From Roseiflexaceae bacterium (lineage in GTDB: Bacteria > Chloroflexota > Chloroflexia > Chloroflexales > Roseiflexaceae), in contig JACMIM010000749.1 of NCBI GenBank assembly GCA_014381165.1, positions 1 to 13,657 on the forward strand: 13,657 nucleotides of DNA, written 5' to 3'. The translations under genes and the position numbers were made by a program. How positions within the stretch are numbered: position 1 is the stretch's first letter; every line of letters starts with the position of its first letter. Positions 6,916 through 13,657 of the stretch are shown one piece after another. The notes beneath the pieces are model-generated. The model made no database searches. It worked only from the letters and a program-made list of their open reading frames with translations, and was not told where the DNA came from.

Positions 6916-9144
6916 ATGAGCTTCGAGACCGACCAGGTTACACATCAGGCCGATGATGCTGGCCGACAGGAACGTATTGCTGGCGAACTGCTGCGCCTAG
7001 CAGCCAAGCTCGCAACCGAGCGCAGCCCTCACGAATTCTACAGCCTGCTGACCAGCGAACTGGTGCGCCTGCTTTCCACCGTGAATGTGGCCGCGCTGTG
7101 GCTGCATAACGCTCAACAAGGCGGGCTACAGATTGTTGCGCTGCATGGCCTACCGCTGGACAGCCAGGTGGACGCGATCGAGCAGATTCGCTTGCGACCA
7201 GGCGAGGGCTTGGTTGGAATGGCGGCGCAGCGCGAGGAGCCACTCTGGATCGAGGGCCGGGCGCGCTACCGTGAGCTAGCGGGCGCGTTCAGCCAGCGCA
7301 ATCAGGAGGGCCTGCGCCAGCTGTTCGAGGCACTGCCGCGCGACTTGACCGCTGTGCTGGTGCCGCTGCGCCTGAGCGGTGAAATTGTGGGCGTGCTAGA
7401 GTTGTTGAGCTGGATCGACCAGAACGCGATCGCAGAGGCTGATCTGCCGCACCTGCAGCTGTTTGCGAACCTGATCGCCAGCAACCTGCGCAGCCTCCAG
7501 TTTCAGGCTCAGATGCAGGTCAATCAGCGCCGCTTGGAAACATTCAGTGCGATCAGCACTGCTGTCAGCAGCGCCAGCGACCTGAATGAACTGGTCGACA
7601 ACACGCTGGACGTGCTGCTTGGCGTGGTCGATGCGAGCGCCGGGATGCTGCTGCTCTACAACCCCGCCCGGATCAGCCTGACGCTTGGCGCACAGCGCCG
7701 CCTTCCCACTGCCTATGCCGAGCGCCACGGCGAGATCGCCGTAGCCGATGCAGCCTGCGCCGATGCTGTACGCTATGGCCAGCCGATCAGTCGCCCGCTG
7801 CTACCGGACGAGCAGGAGCTACTTGTCGCTGGTCTTTCCAGCTGTATCTATCTGCCGCTGCTAGTGGGTGGGACGGTGGCGGGCGTGGCCTGTATGTACA
7901 GCGACACACCACTGTATGAGCGGATCGACACGCGCGCCCTCATGATGATGGCCAGCCTAGTTGGCTTTGCGATCGCCAACGTCAAGCTGTACACCTACAG
8001 CGAGATCGAGCGCCAGCGCCTTTCGGCGGTGGTAGCGGGTATCGCCGAGGGCGTCGCTTTGTGTGATGGCGAGGGGCGACTGATTTTGGCGAACGAGACG
8101 GCCATGAACCTGCTTTCGATCTCGCATGTGCCATATGGCCAGCAGTTAAGCGAGATGCCAGACTTCTATGTCTTCCGCCGGCTCGACGGTGAGCCACTGC
8201 TGGTCGGTGACCTACCGCTGGCGCGGGCGCTGGCCGGCGAGGTGTTTCACGACTACCGGGTGTTGCTGCGTGGTGCCAGCGGGCGCGATACCGTTATGAG
8301 CTTCAGCGGCGGGCCGGTGAATCACGAGGATTACTCGCAGGGCGCGGTGGTGGTCTTCCGCGATGTGACCGCCAGTCAAAAGGCCGAGCGCGCGAAAGAT
8401 GATTTTCTGGCGGTGGCCGCCCACGAGCTGCGCAGCCCGCTCGCGGCCGTGCGCAGCTATACTGATCTGCTGGTGCGGCGCGAGCAGAAGCGTGATGAAG
8501 ATTCGCCCGATCTGCGCGGCCTGACGATTCTGGCCCAGCAGGTGACGCATATGCTGCGTATGGTCGATAACCTGCTCGATGTCTCGCGCTTGGACGCCGA
8601 CCAGATCAACCTACAGGTGCAGCCGGTCAATCTGGTGGCGCTGATTCAGCAGGTGATCGAGCAGCAGCGTCCGGCGGCGGGCGATCGAGCACTCGAGTTC
8701 GACGGCCAGCAGCAGGAACTCGTGATTGGCTGCGACCCGCTGCGTATCCGCCAGGTGCTGACCAACCTGATCGGCAATGCGATTCGGTATAGTGCCAACG
8801 ACACCGAGATATGTGTCTCACTTTCGCTTGAGCGCGCGGGCGAGTTGGAGGCGCGCCATGCCGATTTCGCCAGTGCCCGTGGTGCTGAGTCGCCGCTTGA
8901 TGCGGGCGACGAACTAGCGCTGATTGCGGTCGATGATCAGGGCACAGGTATCTCAGAGGAGCAACGCGCCACTATGTTCCGCCGCTTTGCGCGCGGGCGC
9001 GAGCGGCGCGGCGAAGGCCTTGGCCTGGGGTTGTATCTGAGCCGCGCCTTTGTGCAGCGCCATGGCGGCGCGATTTGGCTGGAAAGCCAGGTTGGCAGCG
9101 GCAGCACGTTCTATGTGGCCCTGCTGCTCACACCGCCTGCATGA
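6916..9144 (+). CDS. Cytosolic GAF-GAF-PAS sensor histidine kinase
   Basis: This 742-residue protein has no membrane helix. Two GAF domains (about residues 20-192 and 206-355) are followed by a PAS domain (about 366-488) and a class I kinase core. The H-box is FLAVAAHELRSPLAAV with phospho-accepting His503. The N-box is NLIGNAIRYS with Asn621. The G1 box is VDDQGTGI (Asp673/674) and the G2 box GEGLGLGLYL (699-708). A poorly conserved insert of about 20 residues (around ERAGELEARHADFASARG) precedes G1. Neither GAF shows a bilin-binding cysteine of the phytochrome type, so the ligand is unknown. There is no receiver domain, and no response regulator is adjacent on this strand. ATG 6916 is preceded by GAGAG 5 nt away and sits below an extended -10 promoter. 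Its 3' end overlaps the convergent hybrid kinase by 17 nt, and it is divergent from SURF1. The family is certain; the signal and target are not. Confidence 0.93.
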   Translation: MSFETDQVTHQADDAGRQERIAGELLRLAAKLATERSPHEFYSLLTSELVRLLSTVNVAALWLHNAQQGGLQIVALHGLPLDSQVDAIEQIRLRPGEGLVGMAAQREEPLWIEGRARYRELAGAFSQRNQEGLRQLFEALPRDLTAVLVPLRLSGEIVGVLELLSWIDQNAIAEADLPHLQLFANLIASNLRSLQFQAQMQVNQRRLETFSAISTAVSSASDLNELVDNTLDVLLGVVDASAGMLLLYNPARISLTLGAQRRLPTAYAERHGEIAVADAACADAVRYGQPISRPLLPDEQELLVAGLSSCIYLPLLVGGTVAGVACMYSDTPLYERIDTRALMMMASLVGFAIANVKLYTYSEIERQRLSAVVAGIAEGVALCDGEGRLILANETAMNLLSISHVPYGQQLSEMPDFYVFRRLDGEPLLVGDLPLARALAGEVFHDYRVLLRGASGRDTVMSFSGGPVNHEDYSQGAVVVFRDVTASQKAERAKDDFLAVAAHELRSPLAAVRSYTDLLVRREQKRDEDSPDLRGLTILAQQVTHMLRMVDNLLDVSRLDADQINLQVQPVNLVALIQQVIEQQRPAAGDRALEFDGQQQELVIGCDPLRIRQVLTNLIGNAIRYSANDTEICVSLSLERAGELEARHADFASARGAESPLDAGDELALIAVDDQGTGISEEQRATMFRRFARGRERRGEGLGLGLYLSRAFVQRHGGAIWLESQVGSGSTFYVALLLTPPA

Positions 9145-11140
9145 GCAGCGGTTGGTGGTCGAGCGCGCTACGCACGGCTTGGGCCAGTGTTTGTGGTGTA
9201 AACGGCTTTTGTAAAAAGTGCAGCCGCGCAGTGTTATCGGCAACTGTCATGTTGGTTTCGGTGTAGCCCGACATCAGCAGAACCCGTTGTGACCCCGCTT
9301 TTTTTTGTAGCTCCTCGACCAGCGCCAGCCCGCCCATCTGTGGCATGACCACGTCGGTCAGCAGGAGATCGACGTTCGCCGCGGCTGTGTTGAACACGGC
9401 CAGCGCCTCCAGGCCATCGCTTGCTTCTAGCACCGTATAGCCAAGCTTTTGAAGAATACGCGCCGCTAACAAACGCACGGCTGGCTCGTCTTCCACCAGT
9501 AGAATGCGCTCGGTGCCACCAATTATTGAGCTTCTGGCCGGCTCGCTCGGCTTGATTTTGGCGTGGTGATCGAGTATTGGCAGGACGATATGGAATGTTG
9601 TGCCTATTCCGAGCTGGCTTGAAGCCCAGATGTGGCCATTGTGCTGGCGGACAATGCCATAACAGGTTGCGAGCCCCAGGCCAGTTCCTGCTCCTGGCGC
9701 TTTTGTGGTGAAGAAAGGCTCGAAGAGGTGCTGCTGGGTCTGCTCATCCATGCCAATGCCGGTATCGCTGATCTGTATGTCGATGTACGGTCCGACTGCA
9801 AGGTCGATCATTGGCTGCGCTGACCCAGTTAGGTATTCGATGCGGATGGTCAGCTTGCCACCACGCGGCATTGCGTCGCGGGCATTGACGGCAAGGTTGA
9901 GAATCACCTGTTCGATACGCCCAGCATCGGCCTGCATGACCGCAGGTTCAGCTGTTGGCACGAGCACAAGCTCGATATCCTCGCCAATTACTCGGCGGAT
10001 GAGGTTGGTCATATCCAAGATTAGCGCGTTGACAGAGAGCGGGTGCAGCTCGATCTGCTGGCGGCGGGCGAAGGCGGTCAGCTGGCGGGTGAGTGTGGTG
10101 GCGCGCTGCGCTGCCCGCTGAATCTCGCTCACATCGGCGTAGGTGTCGCTGTCAGGCTTGGCAGCGTCGAGCAGGATATCGGTGTAGCCAAGGATTGCCG
10201 TCAGCAGATTGTTGAAGTCGTGCGCGACGCCGCCGGCCAATCGTCCGATGCTTTCCATTTTTTGCGCCTGAAGGAACTGCGCTTCGAGCTGCTTGCGCTC
10301 GGTGATAATGCGCAGGGTCATCAGCACTTGCAGTGGCTTTCCCTCGGCGGAGGCCGAAAGCACGGTGCCACGGCTTTCGACCCACTCCCACTGTCCCGCC
10401 TTCGAGTGAAGCCGGTATTCGATCATTGTGGTCGAGCCTGGTGGGGAAGCGACCACGCGCTGCCAGGAGGCAAACGCGGGCGCGACATCATCGGTATGGG
10501 TGACCTGCATCATAAAGGAAGACTCGGACATTTCCGCAGTCGTGTAGCCGAGAAAGGTTGTGCGGCTGAAGTACACTGGAGTGCGCTCGCCAATGTCAAT
10601 AATATAGATAAAGTCGGGCGAGTTCGTAGCTAAATCACGGAACCTTGCCTCGCTGGCACGCAGCTCTTGTTCGGCTGCATCGCGCGCGGTCACATCACGC
10701 TGATTCGAGGCAAAGTAGCGCAGCTTCCCGCCGTCGTCGTAAATCGGCGTGATGCGCCATTCGACATGATAGGGCGTTCCATTCTTACAGTAATTCGTGT
10801 TCGCGCCGACAAACGGCTTTCCCTGATCCAGTGCGGCCCGCAGTTGGCCAAGCACTGCCTGATTGGTAGCGGGGCCTTGCAGTATCCGTGGGTTCTGGCC
10901 TATCAACTCTTCTTTGCTGTAACCGGTCATTGCGCAGAAGGCCGGGTTTACGAACACGATTCGTGGCCCAGGCGCGTCGAGATCTGCGTCGGTGATTATA
11001 ACTGCCTCGCTGGACTGCTGAATAACAGCGGCGTACAGCCGCAAGTCGTCTTGATCTGCGCGTGCAGCACTTGTGCTGGGAATTGCTGGCTGCGCAGCGC
11101 GCAGGGCTGTTTTAGTTGTTGGGTCCTGTGATACGAACAT
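9128..11140 (-). CDS. PAS-PAS hybrid histidine kinase with C-terminal receiver
   Basis: This soluble 670-residue protein has PAS1 (about 32-150), PAS2 of the PAS_3 type (about 164-284), a HisKA domain with AHDFNNLL (His307), an ATPase and a receiver. The ATPase has Asn419 in its N-box, ISDTGIGM with Asp459, LFEPFF at 473-478 and GTGLGL at 485-490. The receiver (about 544-660) has the acidic pair Glu550/Asp551, phospho-accepting Asp596 in LLLTDVVMP, Ser624 and Lys645. PAS1 resembles LOV domains (GQNPRILQGPAT, NYCKNG, YFASNQRDVT) but has proline at 84 where LOV domains carry the flavin-adduct cysteine. ATG 11140 is chosen because GAGGT lies 5 nt upstream; a GTG at 11152 overlaps that ribosome binding site. 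The gene ends 17 nt inside the convergent GAF-PAS kinase. With a receiver but no output domain, it probably passes phosphate to another protein or auto-regulates itself. Confidence 0.93.
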   Translation of the reverse strand: MFVSQDPTTKTALRAAQPAIPSTSAARADQDDLRLYAAVIQQSSEAVIITDADLDAPGPRIVFVNPAFCAMTGYSKEELIGQNPRILQGPATNQAVLGQLRAALDQGKPFVGANTNYCKNGTPYHVEWRITPIYDDGGKLRYFASNQRDVTARDAAEQELRASEARFRDLATNSPDFIYIIDIGERTPVYFSRTTFLGYTTAEMSESSFMMQVTHTDDVAPAFASWQRVVASPPGSTTMIEYRLHSKAGQWEWVESRGTVLSASAEGKPLQVLMTLRIITERKQLEAQFLQAQKMESIGRLAGGVAHDFNNLLTAILGYTDILLDAAKPDSDTYADVSEIQRAAQRATTLTRQLTAFARRQQIELHPLSVNALILDMTNLIRRVIGEDIELVLVPTAEPAVMQADAGRIEQVILNLAVNARDAMPRGGKLTIRIEYLTGSAQPMIDLAVGPYIDIQISDTGIGMDEQTQQHLFEPFFTTKAPGAGTGLGLATCYGIVRQHNGHIWASSQLGIGTTFHIVLPILDHHAKIKPSEPARSSIIGGTERILLVEDEPAVRLLAARILQKLGYTVLEASDGLEALAVFNTAAANVDLLLTDVVMPQMGGLALVEELQKKAGSQRVLLMSGYTETNMTVADNTARLHFLQKPFTPQTLAQAVRSALDHQPLLMQAV

Positions 11141-11145
11141 ATGCG

Positions 11146-11150
11146 ACCTC
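11146..11150 (-). promoter_or_regulatory. Ribosome binding site deciding the hybrid kinase start
   Basis: On the minus strand, GAGGT lies 5 nt before ATG 11140. It overlaps the alternative GTG at 11152, which has no ribosome binding site of its own in view. Confidence 0.6.
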
Positions 11151-11219
11151 ACCAGTCCAAAAGAAGATTGGCAGGCATCAAGCGCTCAGTCCGACCGGCG
11201 CTACCTTTACTGTAGAAAT

Positions 11220-11225
11220 AGTATA
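11220..11225 (-). promoter_or_regulatory. Candidate -10 element of the hybrid kinase promoter
   Basis: On the minus strand TATACT lies about 80 nt upstream of the ATG at 11140, within an AT-rich patch. No good -35 is visible at 17 nt. The 8 bases AGTATACT form a near-palindrome, so the same bases could also be read on the other strand. Confidence 0.35.
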
Positions 11226-11251
11226 CTCCTCTATCATTACAAGAACAGAGG

Positions 11252-11267
11252 CTGTATAAAGATACAG
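11252..11267. promoter_or_regulatory. Short palindrome, operator or small hairpin
   Basis: CTGTAT-AAAG-ATACAG is a perfect 6-bp inverted repeat with a 4-nt centre, about 25 bp upstream of the candidate hybrid-kinase -10. On the + strand four T residues follow it. It could be a regulator binding site or a weak hairpin; nothing distinguishes these. Confidence 0.3.
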
Positions 11268-11292
11268 TTTTGTGCGTACTGCCTATGTGGGT

Positions 11293-11513
11293 GGCCTGAA
11301 AGCCTGCTGGTATCACCCAAAGCACGCTGAAGCGCGTTGCAGCAGTTCAACGCGCTGATGGACTTCAATGAGTAAACTGGGTATTTGCACCATCCCACGC
11401 CGGGCGGCTGAAGCCGCTGGCTGGGGTGACGAAGCCCGCCTGCGCGGGCTACCCGATGCATGAGGTAAAGTTCATCAGCGCGTCTCGGATACCAGCAGCG
11501 GGTTTCAACCCGC
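11293..11513. repeat. Nested imperfect palindrome around a REP doublet (MITE-like)
   Basis: An outer exact 11-bp inverted repeat (11304-11314 with 11488-11498, CTGCTGGTATC) encloses an inner 16-bp inverted repeat with one mismatch (11350-11365 with 11468-11483, ACGCGCTGATG[G/A]ACTT). A local hairpin AGCGCGTTG/CAACGCGCT occupies 11331-11356, and the REP doublet sits at 11404-11450. TGAA-type mini-hairpins flank the outside (GGCCTGAAAGCC near 11293-11304; GCGGGTTTCAACCCGC at 11498-11513). No target-site duplication is evident. Confidence 0.65.
11404..11450 (+). repeat. Third copy of the 47-nt REP-like doublet
   Basis: The sequence reads hairpin GCGGCTGAAGCCGC, a 15-nt linker, then hairpin AGCCCGCCTGCGCGGGCT. 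It has the same length and order as the copy at 6724-6770, with matching stems and a similar linker (TGGCTGGGG...ACGA). Confidence 0.88.
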
Positions 11514-11576
11514 GCGCGAGGTGATGACCGCAAGCGTTTGAATCCCACCCACAGAAGCTGCGGACATACGCAAGCG

Positions 11577-11585
11577 TGGTATACT
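11577..11585 (+). promoter_or_regulatory. Extended -10 promoter upstream of korA
   Basis: TGGTATACT matches an extended -10 (TG-N-TATACT). No clear -35 lies at 17 nt. Transcription would begin near 11592, about 160 nt before the korA ATG. Confidence 0.5.
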
Positions 11586-11591
11586 ATGCAG

Positions 11592-11719
11592 GTTTCCACG
11601 CTATAGATCGATCGTTCGCGTGTCACTTCGCGGGCGTTTTGTAGCAAGCGGGAACGAAGCGAGATGGCCATGGCGGCCCGTGCGTTGAAGGGTGCCGGTC
11701 ATTGCCGGTGCCTTTTTTT
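11592..11719 (+). ncRNA. Candidate korA leader RNA or small RNA ending in a terminator
   Basis: The stretch from the predicted start to the intrinsic terminator is about 128 nt. It contains short complementary segments, such as TCGTTCGC with GCGGGAACGA, and GGCC-ATGGC-GGCC just before the terminator. It could be a regulatory leader controlling read-through into korA, or a free small RNA. I looked for a T-box or other known riboswitch signature and found none, so the class is unknown. Confidence 0.3.
11691..11719 (+). terminator. Intrinsic terminator 32 nt upstream of korA
   Basis: An 8-bp stem (GGTGCCGG, 11691-11698, with CCGGTGCC, 11705-11712; two G-U pairs) with a 6-nt loop is followed directly by seven T residues at 11713-11719. 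The position, before the korA ribosome binding site but after a promoter, is that of an attenuator. Confidence 0.7.
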
Positions 11720-11751
11720 GTTGGCTGCCTCCGTCTACTTGGAGAACGCAA

Positions 11752-13584
11752 ATGAGCATCGCCGCACTTGAGCGTACCCCACAGGATATTTTGGAACGTG
11801 ATCGCCCCGCCGTGGTGAATGATTTTGCGCTGGTCGCCGCGACCGTGAACGGCTCTGGCAGCCAGACTGCCAACAACACGCTGATCCGTGCCCTGTTCAA
11901 GATGGGCATTCCGGTCAGCGGCAAGAATCTGTTTCCCTCCAATATCGCAGGATTGCCGACCTGGTACACCATCCGCGTCAGCAAAGATGGCTACACCGCC
12001 CGCCGTGCTACCACCGAGATATTAATTGCCTTCAACCCCAAAACTGCCGACGACGACCTCGCGGCGCTACCTGCTGGCGGGGCATGCTTGTATCCCAGCG
12101 ACCTGGTGTTCACAAGGCCGCGCACGGATGTCAGCAACTACCCGCTGCCGGTCAAAGCGCTGCTGAAGCAGTCGACCATCGATCCAAAGCTCAAGGACTA
12201 TGTTGCCAACATGGTCTATGTCGGCGCACTGGCCGAGCTGCTGGGCATCAGTATGGACGAAATTCAGGCTGCGCTGGGCTTTCATTTCGGCGGCAAGGCC
12301 AAGGCGATCGCGCTGAACTTCGCCATGGTTGCGACGGCGGCAGCCTGGACGCGCGAGCACCTGCCCAAGACCGACCCGTTTCAGGTTGCGCCGATGACTG
12401 CCACCGAGGGCATGATGCTGATCGACGGCAACTCGGCTGGCGGAATCGGTGCGCTGGTCGGCGGCGTGAATGTGTGCGCCTGGTACCCGATCACGCCCTC
12501 GACCAGCCTGGTCGATGCGCTGACTGAGTACGCGCCCAAGCTGCGCCCGCCCGAGAACGACCGCACCACGTATGCGATCGTACAGGCCGAAGACGAACTA
12601 GCCGCCGCTGGAATCGTCGTCGGGGCGGGCTGGGCTGGGGCCAGGGCCATGACTGCGACCAGCGGGCCGGGCCTCTCGCTGATGAGTGAATTTGCTGGGC
12701 TGGCCTATTTCGCTGAAATCCCCGCTGTGATCTGGGATGTTCAGCGCATGGGGCCTTCGACTGGCCTGCCCACGCGGGTCTCGCAGGGCGACCTGCTGAC
12801 CGCCTACACGATCGGCCACGGCGACACCCGCCATGTCTGCCTGTTGCCAGGTTCGATGGCCGATTGCTTCGAGGCCGGCTACACGGCCTTCGACCTGGCC
12901 GAGCGGCTGCAAACCCCGGTGTTCGTACTGTCCGACCTCGATTTGGGCATGAATAACTGGATGACGCCGCCGTTTGTCTACCCTGAGCAGCCACTCGACC
13001 GCGGCAAGGTCTTGAGCGCCAGAGATCTAGACGACCTGAAGACCTGGGGCCGTTACAAGGACAGCGACGGCGACGGCATTCCCTACCGCACGCTGCCCGG
13101 CACCGATCACCCGCGTGCGGCCTACTTCACGCGCGGCACCGGCCACAATGAATATGGCTTGTATAGCGAACGCCCCGACGACTGGCAGAACAACCTCGAC
13201 CGGCTGGGCCGCAAGCACGATACCGCCCGCACCCTGGTGCCGCAGCCGGTGATCGATGGGCGCGCTGGGGCCAGCGTGGGCATTATCGCCTTTGGCTCGA
13301 CCGATGGTGCGGTGCAGGAGGCGCGCGACCGGCTGCGCGCGCAGGGGCTGGAAACTGGCTACCTACGGCTGCGGGCACTGCCACTGGGCCAGCCGACCAG
13401 CGCGTTTATCGCGCAGCACCAGCGCGTGTTCGTGGTTGAATTGAACCAGGACGGCCAAGTGCATCAGTTGCTTCAACTGCACGCCCCCGAGCACGCCACG
13501 CGCTTGCACTCGGCGCGCATCTGCAATGGCCTGCCGCTGACGGCGGAGTTCGTGGTCGAGGCGATCGATAAGATGACAAGGTGA
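11752..13584 (+). CDS. korA: 2-oxoacid:ferredoxin oxidoreductase, fused gamma-alpha subunit
   Basis: This 610-residue protein has the KorA layout of two-subunit 2-oxoglutarate:ferredoxin oxidoreductases, which make or use succinyl-CoA with ferredoxin and thiamine diphosphate. The N-terminal gamma domain (about 22-195) carries VNGSGSQTAN and MGIPVSGKNLFPSNI. The alpha/pyrimidine-binding domain follows with GNSAGGIGALVGGVN (226-240), YPITPS (245-250), QAEDE (279-283, holding the glutamate expected to contact the cofactor), TSGPGLSLMSE (303-313) and QRMGPSTGLPTR (331-342). The C-terminal domain has GIIAFGSTDGAVQEA and ends NGLPLTAEFVVEAI. There are no iron-sulfur cysteine motifs, as expected, because clusters lie in the beta subunit. 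ATG 11752 has GGAG 7 nt upstream. The last codons and the stop fall inside a period-8 tandem repeat. A terminator lies just upstream. Substrate preference (2-oxoglutarate or another 2-oxoacid) cannot be fixed from sequence alone; korB is presumably beyond the window. Confidence 0.93.
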   Translation: MSIAALERTPQDILERDRPAVVNDFALVAATVNGSGSQTANNTLIRALFKMGIPVSGKNLFPSNIAGLPTWYTIRVSKDGYTARRATTEILIAFNPKTADDDLAALPAGGACLYPSDLVFTRPRTDVSNYPLPVKALLKQSTIDPKLKDYVANMVYVGALAELLGISMDEIQAALGFHFGGKAKAIALNFAMVATAAAWTREHLPKTDPFQVAPMTATEGMMLIDGNSAGGIGALVGGVNVCAWYPITPSTSLVDALTEYAPKLRPPENDRTTYAIVQAEDELAAAGIVVGAGWAGARAMTATSGPGLSLMSEFAGLAYFAEIPAVIWDVQRMGPSTGLPTRVSQGDLLTAYTIGHGDTRHVCLLPGSMADCFEAGYTAFDLAERLQTPVFVLSDLDLGMNNWMTPPFVYPEQPLDRGKVLSARDLDDLKTWGRYKDSDGDGIPYRTLPGTDHPRAAYFTRGTGHNEYGLYSERPDDWQNNLDRLGRKHDTARTLVPQPVIDGRAGASVGIIAFGSTDGAVQEARDRLRAQGLETGYLRLRALPLGQPTSAFIAQHQRVFVVELNQDGQVHQLLQLHAPEHATRLHSARICNGLPLTAEFVVEAIDKMTR

Positions 13585-13657
13585 CTGGGTGACAAGATGA
13601 CTGGGTGACAAGATGACTGGGTGACCGGGTGACAAGATGACAAGATGACAAGATGAC
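13573..13657. repeat. Period-8 tandem repeat array overlapping the korA stop
   Basis: About 10.6 tandem octamers of the form [A/G]TGAC[A/T/C][A/G]G run from 13573 to the window edge (ATGACAAG, GTGACTGG, GTGACAAG, ATGACTGG and so on) and continue outside. The first octamer and a half encode the final Met-Thr-Arg and the TGA of korA. TGA recurs every 8 nt, so all three + frames are closed, while the minus strand stays open. Confidence 0.93.

Larger units (their letters stand above)
11141..11751. other. 611-bp gene-free region between the hybrid kinase and korA
   Basis: I see no convincing gene here. A minus-strand open frame at 11237-11671 runs straight through the REP hairpins, has an unnatural Arg/Cys-rich composition and is dismissed. 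The stretch holds a minus-strand promoter near 11220, a small palindrome at 11252-11267, a nested palindrome at 11293-11513 containing a REP doublet, an extended -10 promoter at 11577-11585 and a leader ending in an intrinsic terminator at 11691-11719. Confidence 0.7.

Noticed and set aside
11237..11671. A 144-codon open frame on the minus strand in the kinase-korA gap
   Set aside because: It runs through the REP hairpins and the nested palindrome, has Arg/Cys/His-rich composition without domain signals, and lacks a convincing ribosome binding site.
11592..11751. T-box or other known riboswitch before korA
   Set aside because: The conserved T-box sequence pairing with tRNA ends is absent, and the leader is too short for a complete T-box; I could not match another class by eye.
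4737..12309. Four GCGATCGC (HIP1-like) octamers, near 4737, 7427, 7969 and 12304
   Set aside because: All lie in coding sequence as Ala-Ile-Ala type codons in a GC-rich genome. The count is a little high, but too small to claim a HIP1 signal.
13573..13657. CRISPR array at the right edge
   Set aside because: The repeat is contiguous with period 8 and has no spacers, so it is a simple tandem repeat.

Overview
The window looks like chromosomal DNA of a GC-rich bacterium, most probably a Chloroflexota (Roseiflexus/Chloroflexus-like). The clues are the large secreted beta-helix protein with tandem NEW3-type repeats and a C-terminal YLP(I/L)-type tail, a fused gamma-alpha 2-oxoacid:ferredoxin oxidoreductase subunit, a SURF1 protein, and abundant REP-like hairpins of the type seen in filamentous Chloroflexota. 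The lineage is inferred from gene content; there is no rRNA or tRNA to confirm it.

Left part (1-5682, + strand). A giant surface protein enters from outside the window: a right-handed parallel beta-helix followed by seven NEW3/CARDB-like Ig domains, ending in RMYLPIAGR. It is followed after 4 nt by aroQ (type II 3-dehydroquinate dehydratase) and, 2 nt further, by gmhA (sedoheptulose-7-phosphate isomerase). These three form a likely operon that couples a surface protein to sugar/aromatic precursor metabolism. An octamer-based inverted repeat closes the operon, and a small unrecognised two-helix membrane protein with an excellent ribosome binding site follows.

Middle (5683-11140). A SURF1-type cytochrome oxidase assembly protein lies on the minus strand. 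Its promoter diverges from that of a GAF-GAF-PAS histidine kinase on the plus strand, and an inverted pair of 47-nt REP-like elements sits exactly between the two promoters. The kinase converges on, and overlaps by 17 nt, a PAS-PAS-kinase-receiver hybrid kinase on the minus strand whose first PAS is LOV-like but lacks the photoactive cysteine.

Right part (11141-13657). A 611-bp gene-free stretch holds the hybrid kinase promoter, a nested imperfect palindrome of about 220 bp built around a third REP copy, and an extended -10 promoter. A short leader then ends in an intrinsic terminator only 32 nt ahead of korA. KorA is a fused gamma-alpha subunit of 2-oxoglutarate (or related 2-oxoacid):ferredoxin oxidoreductase. 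A period-8 tandem repeat begins inside the last codons of korA, supplies its stop codon and runs out of the window; korB would be expected beyond it.

SURF1, KorA and two sensory kinases suggest a respiratory/redox theme in the right half, but no direct regulatory link is visible. The most unusual material is non-coding: the REP doublets and their arrangement, the nested palindrome, the octamer repeats and the leader-terminator before korA.
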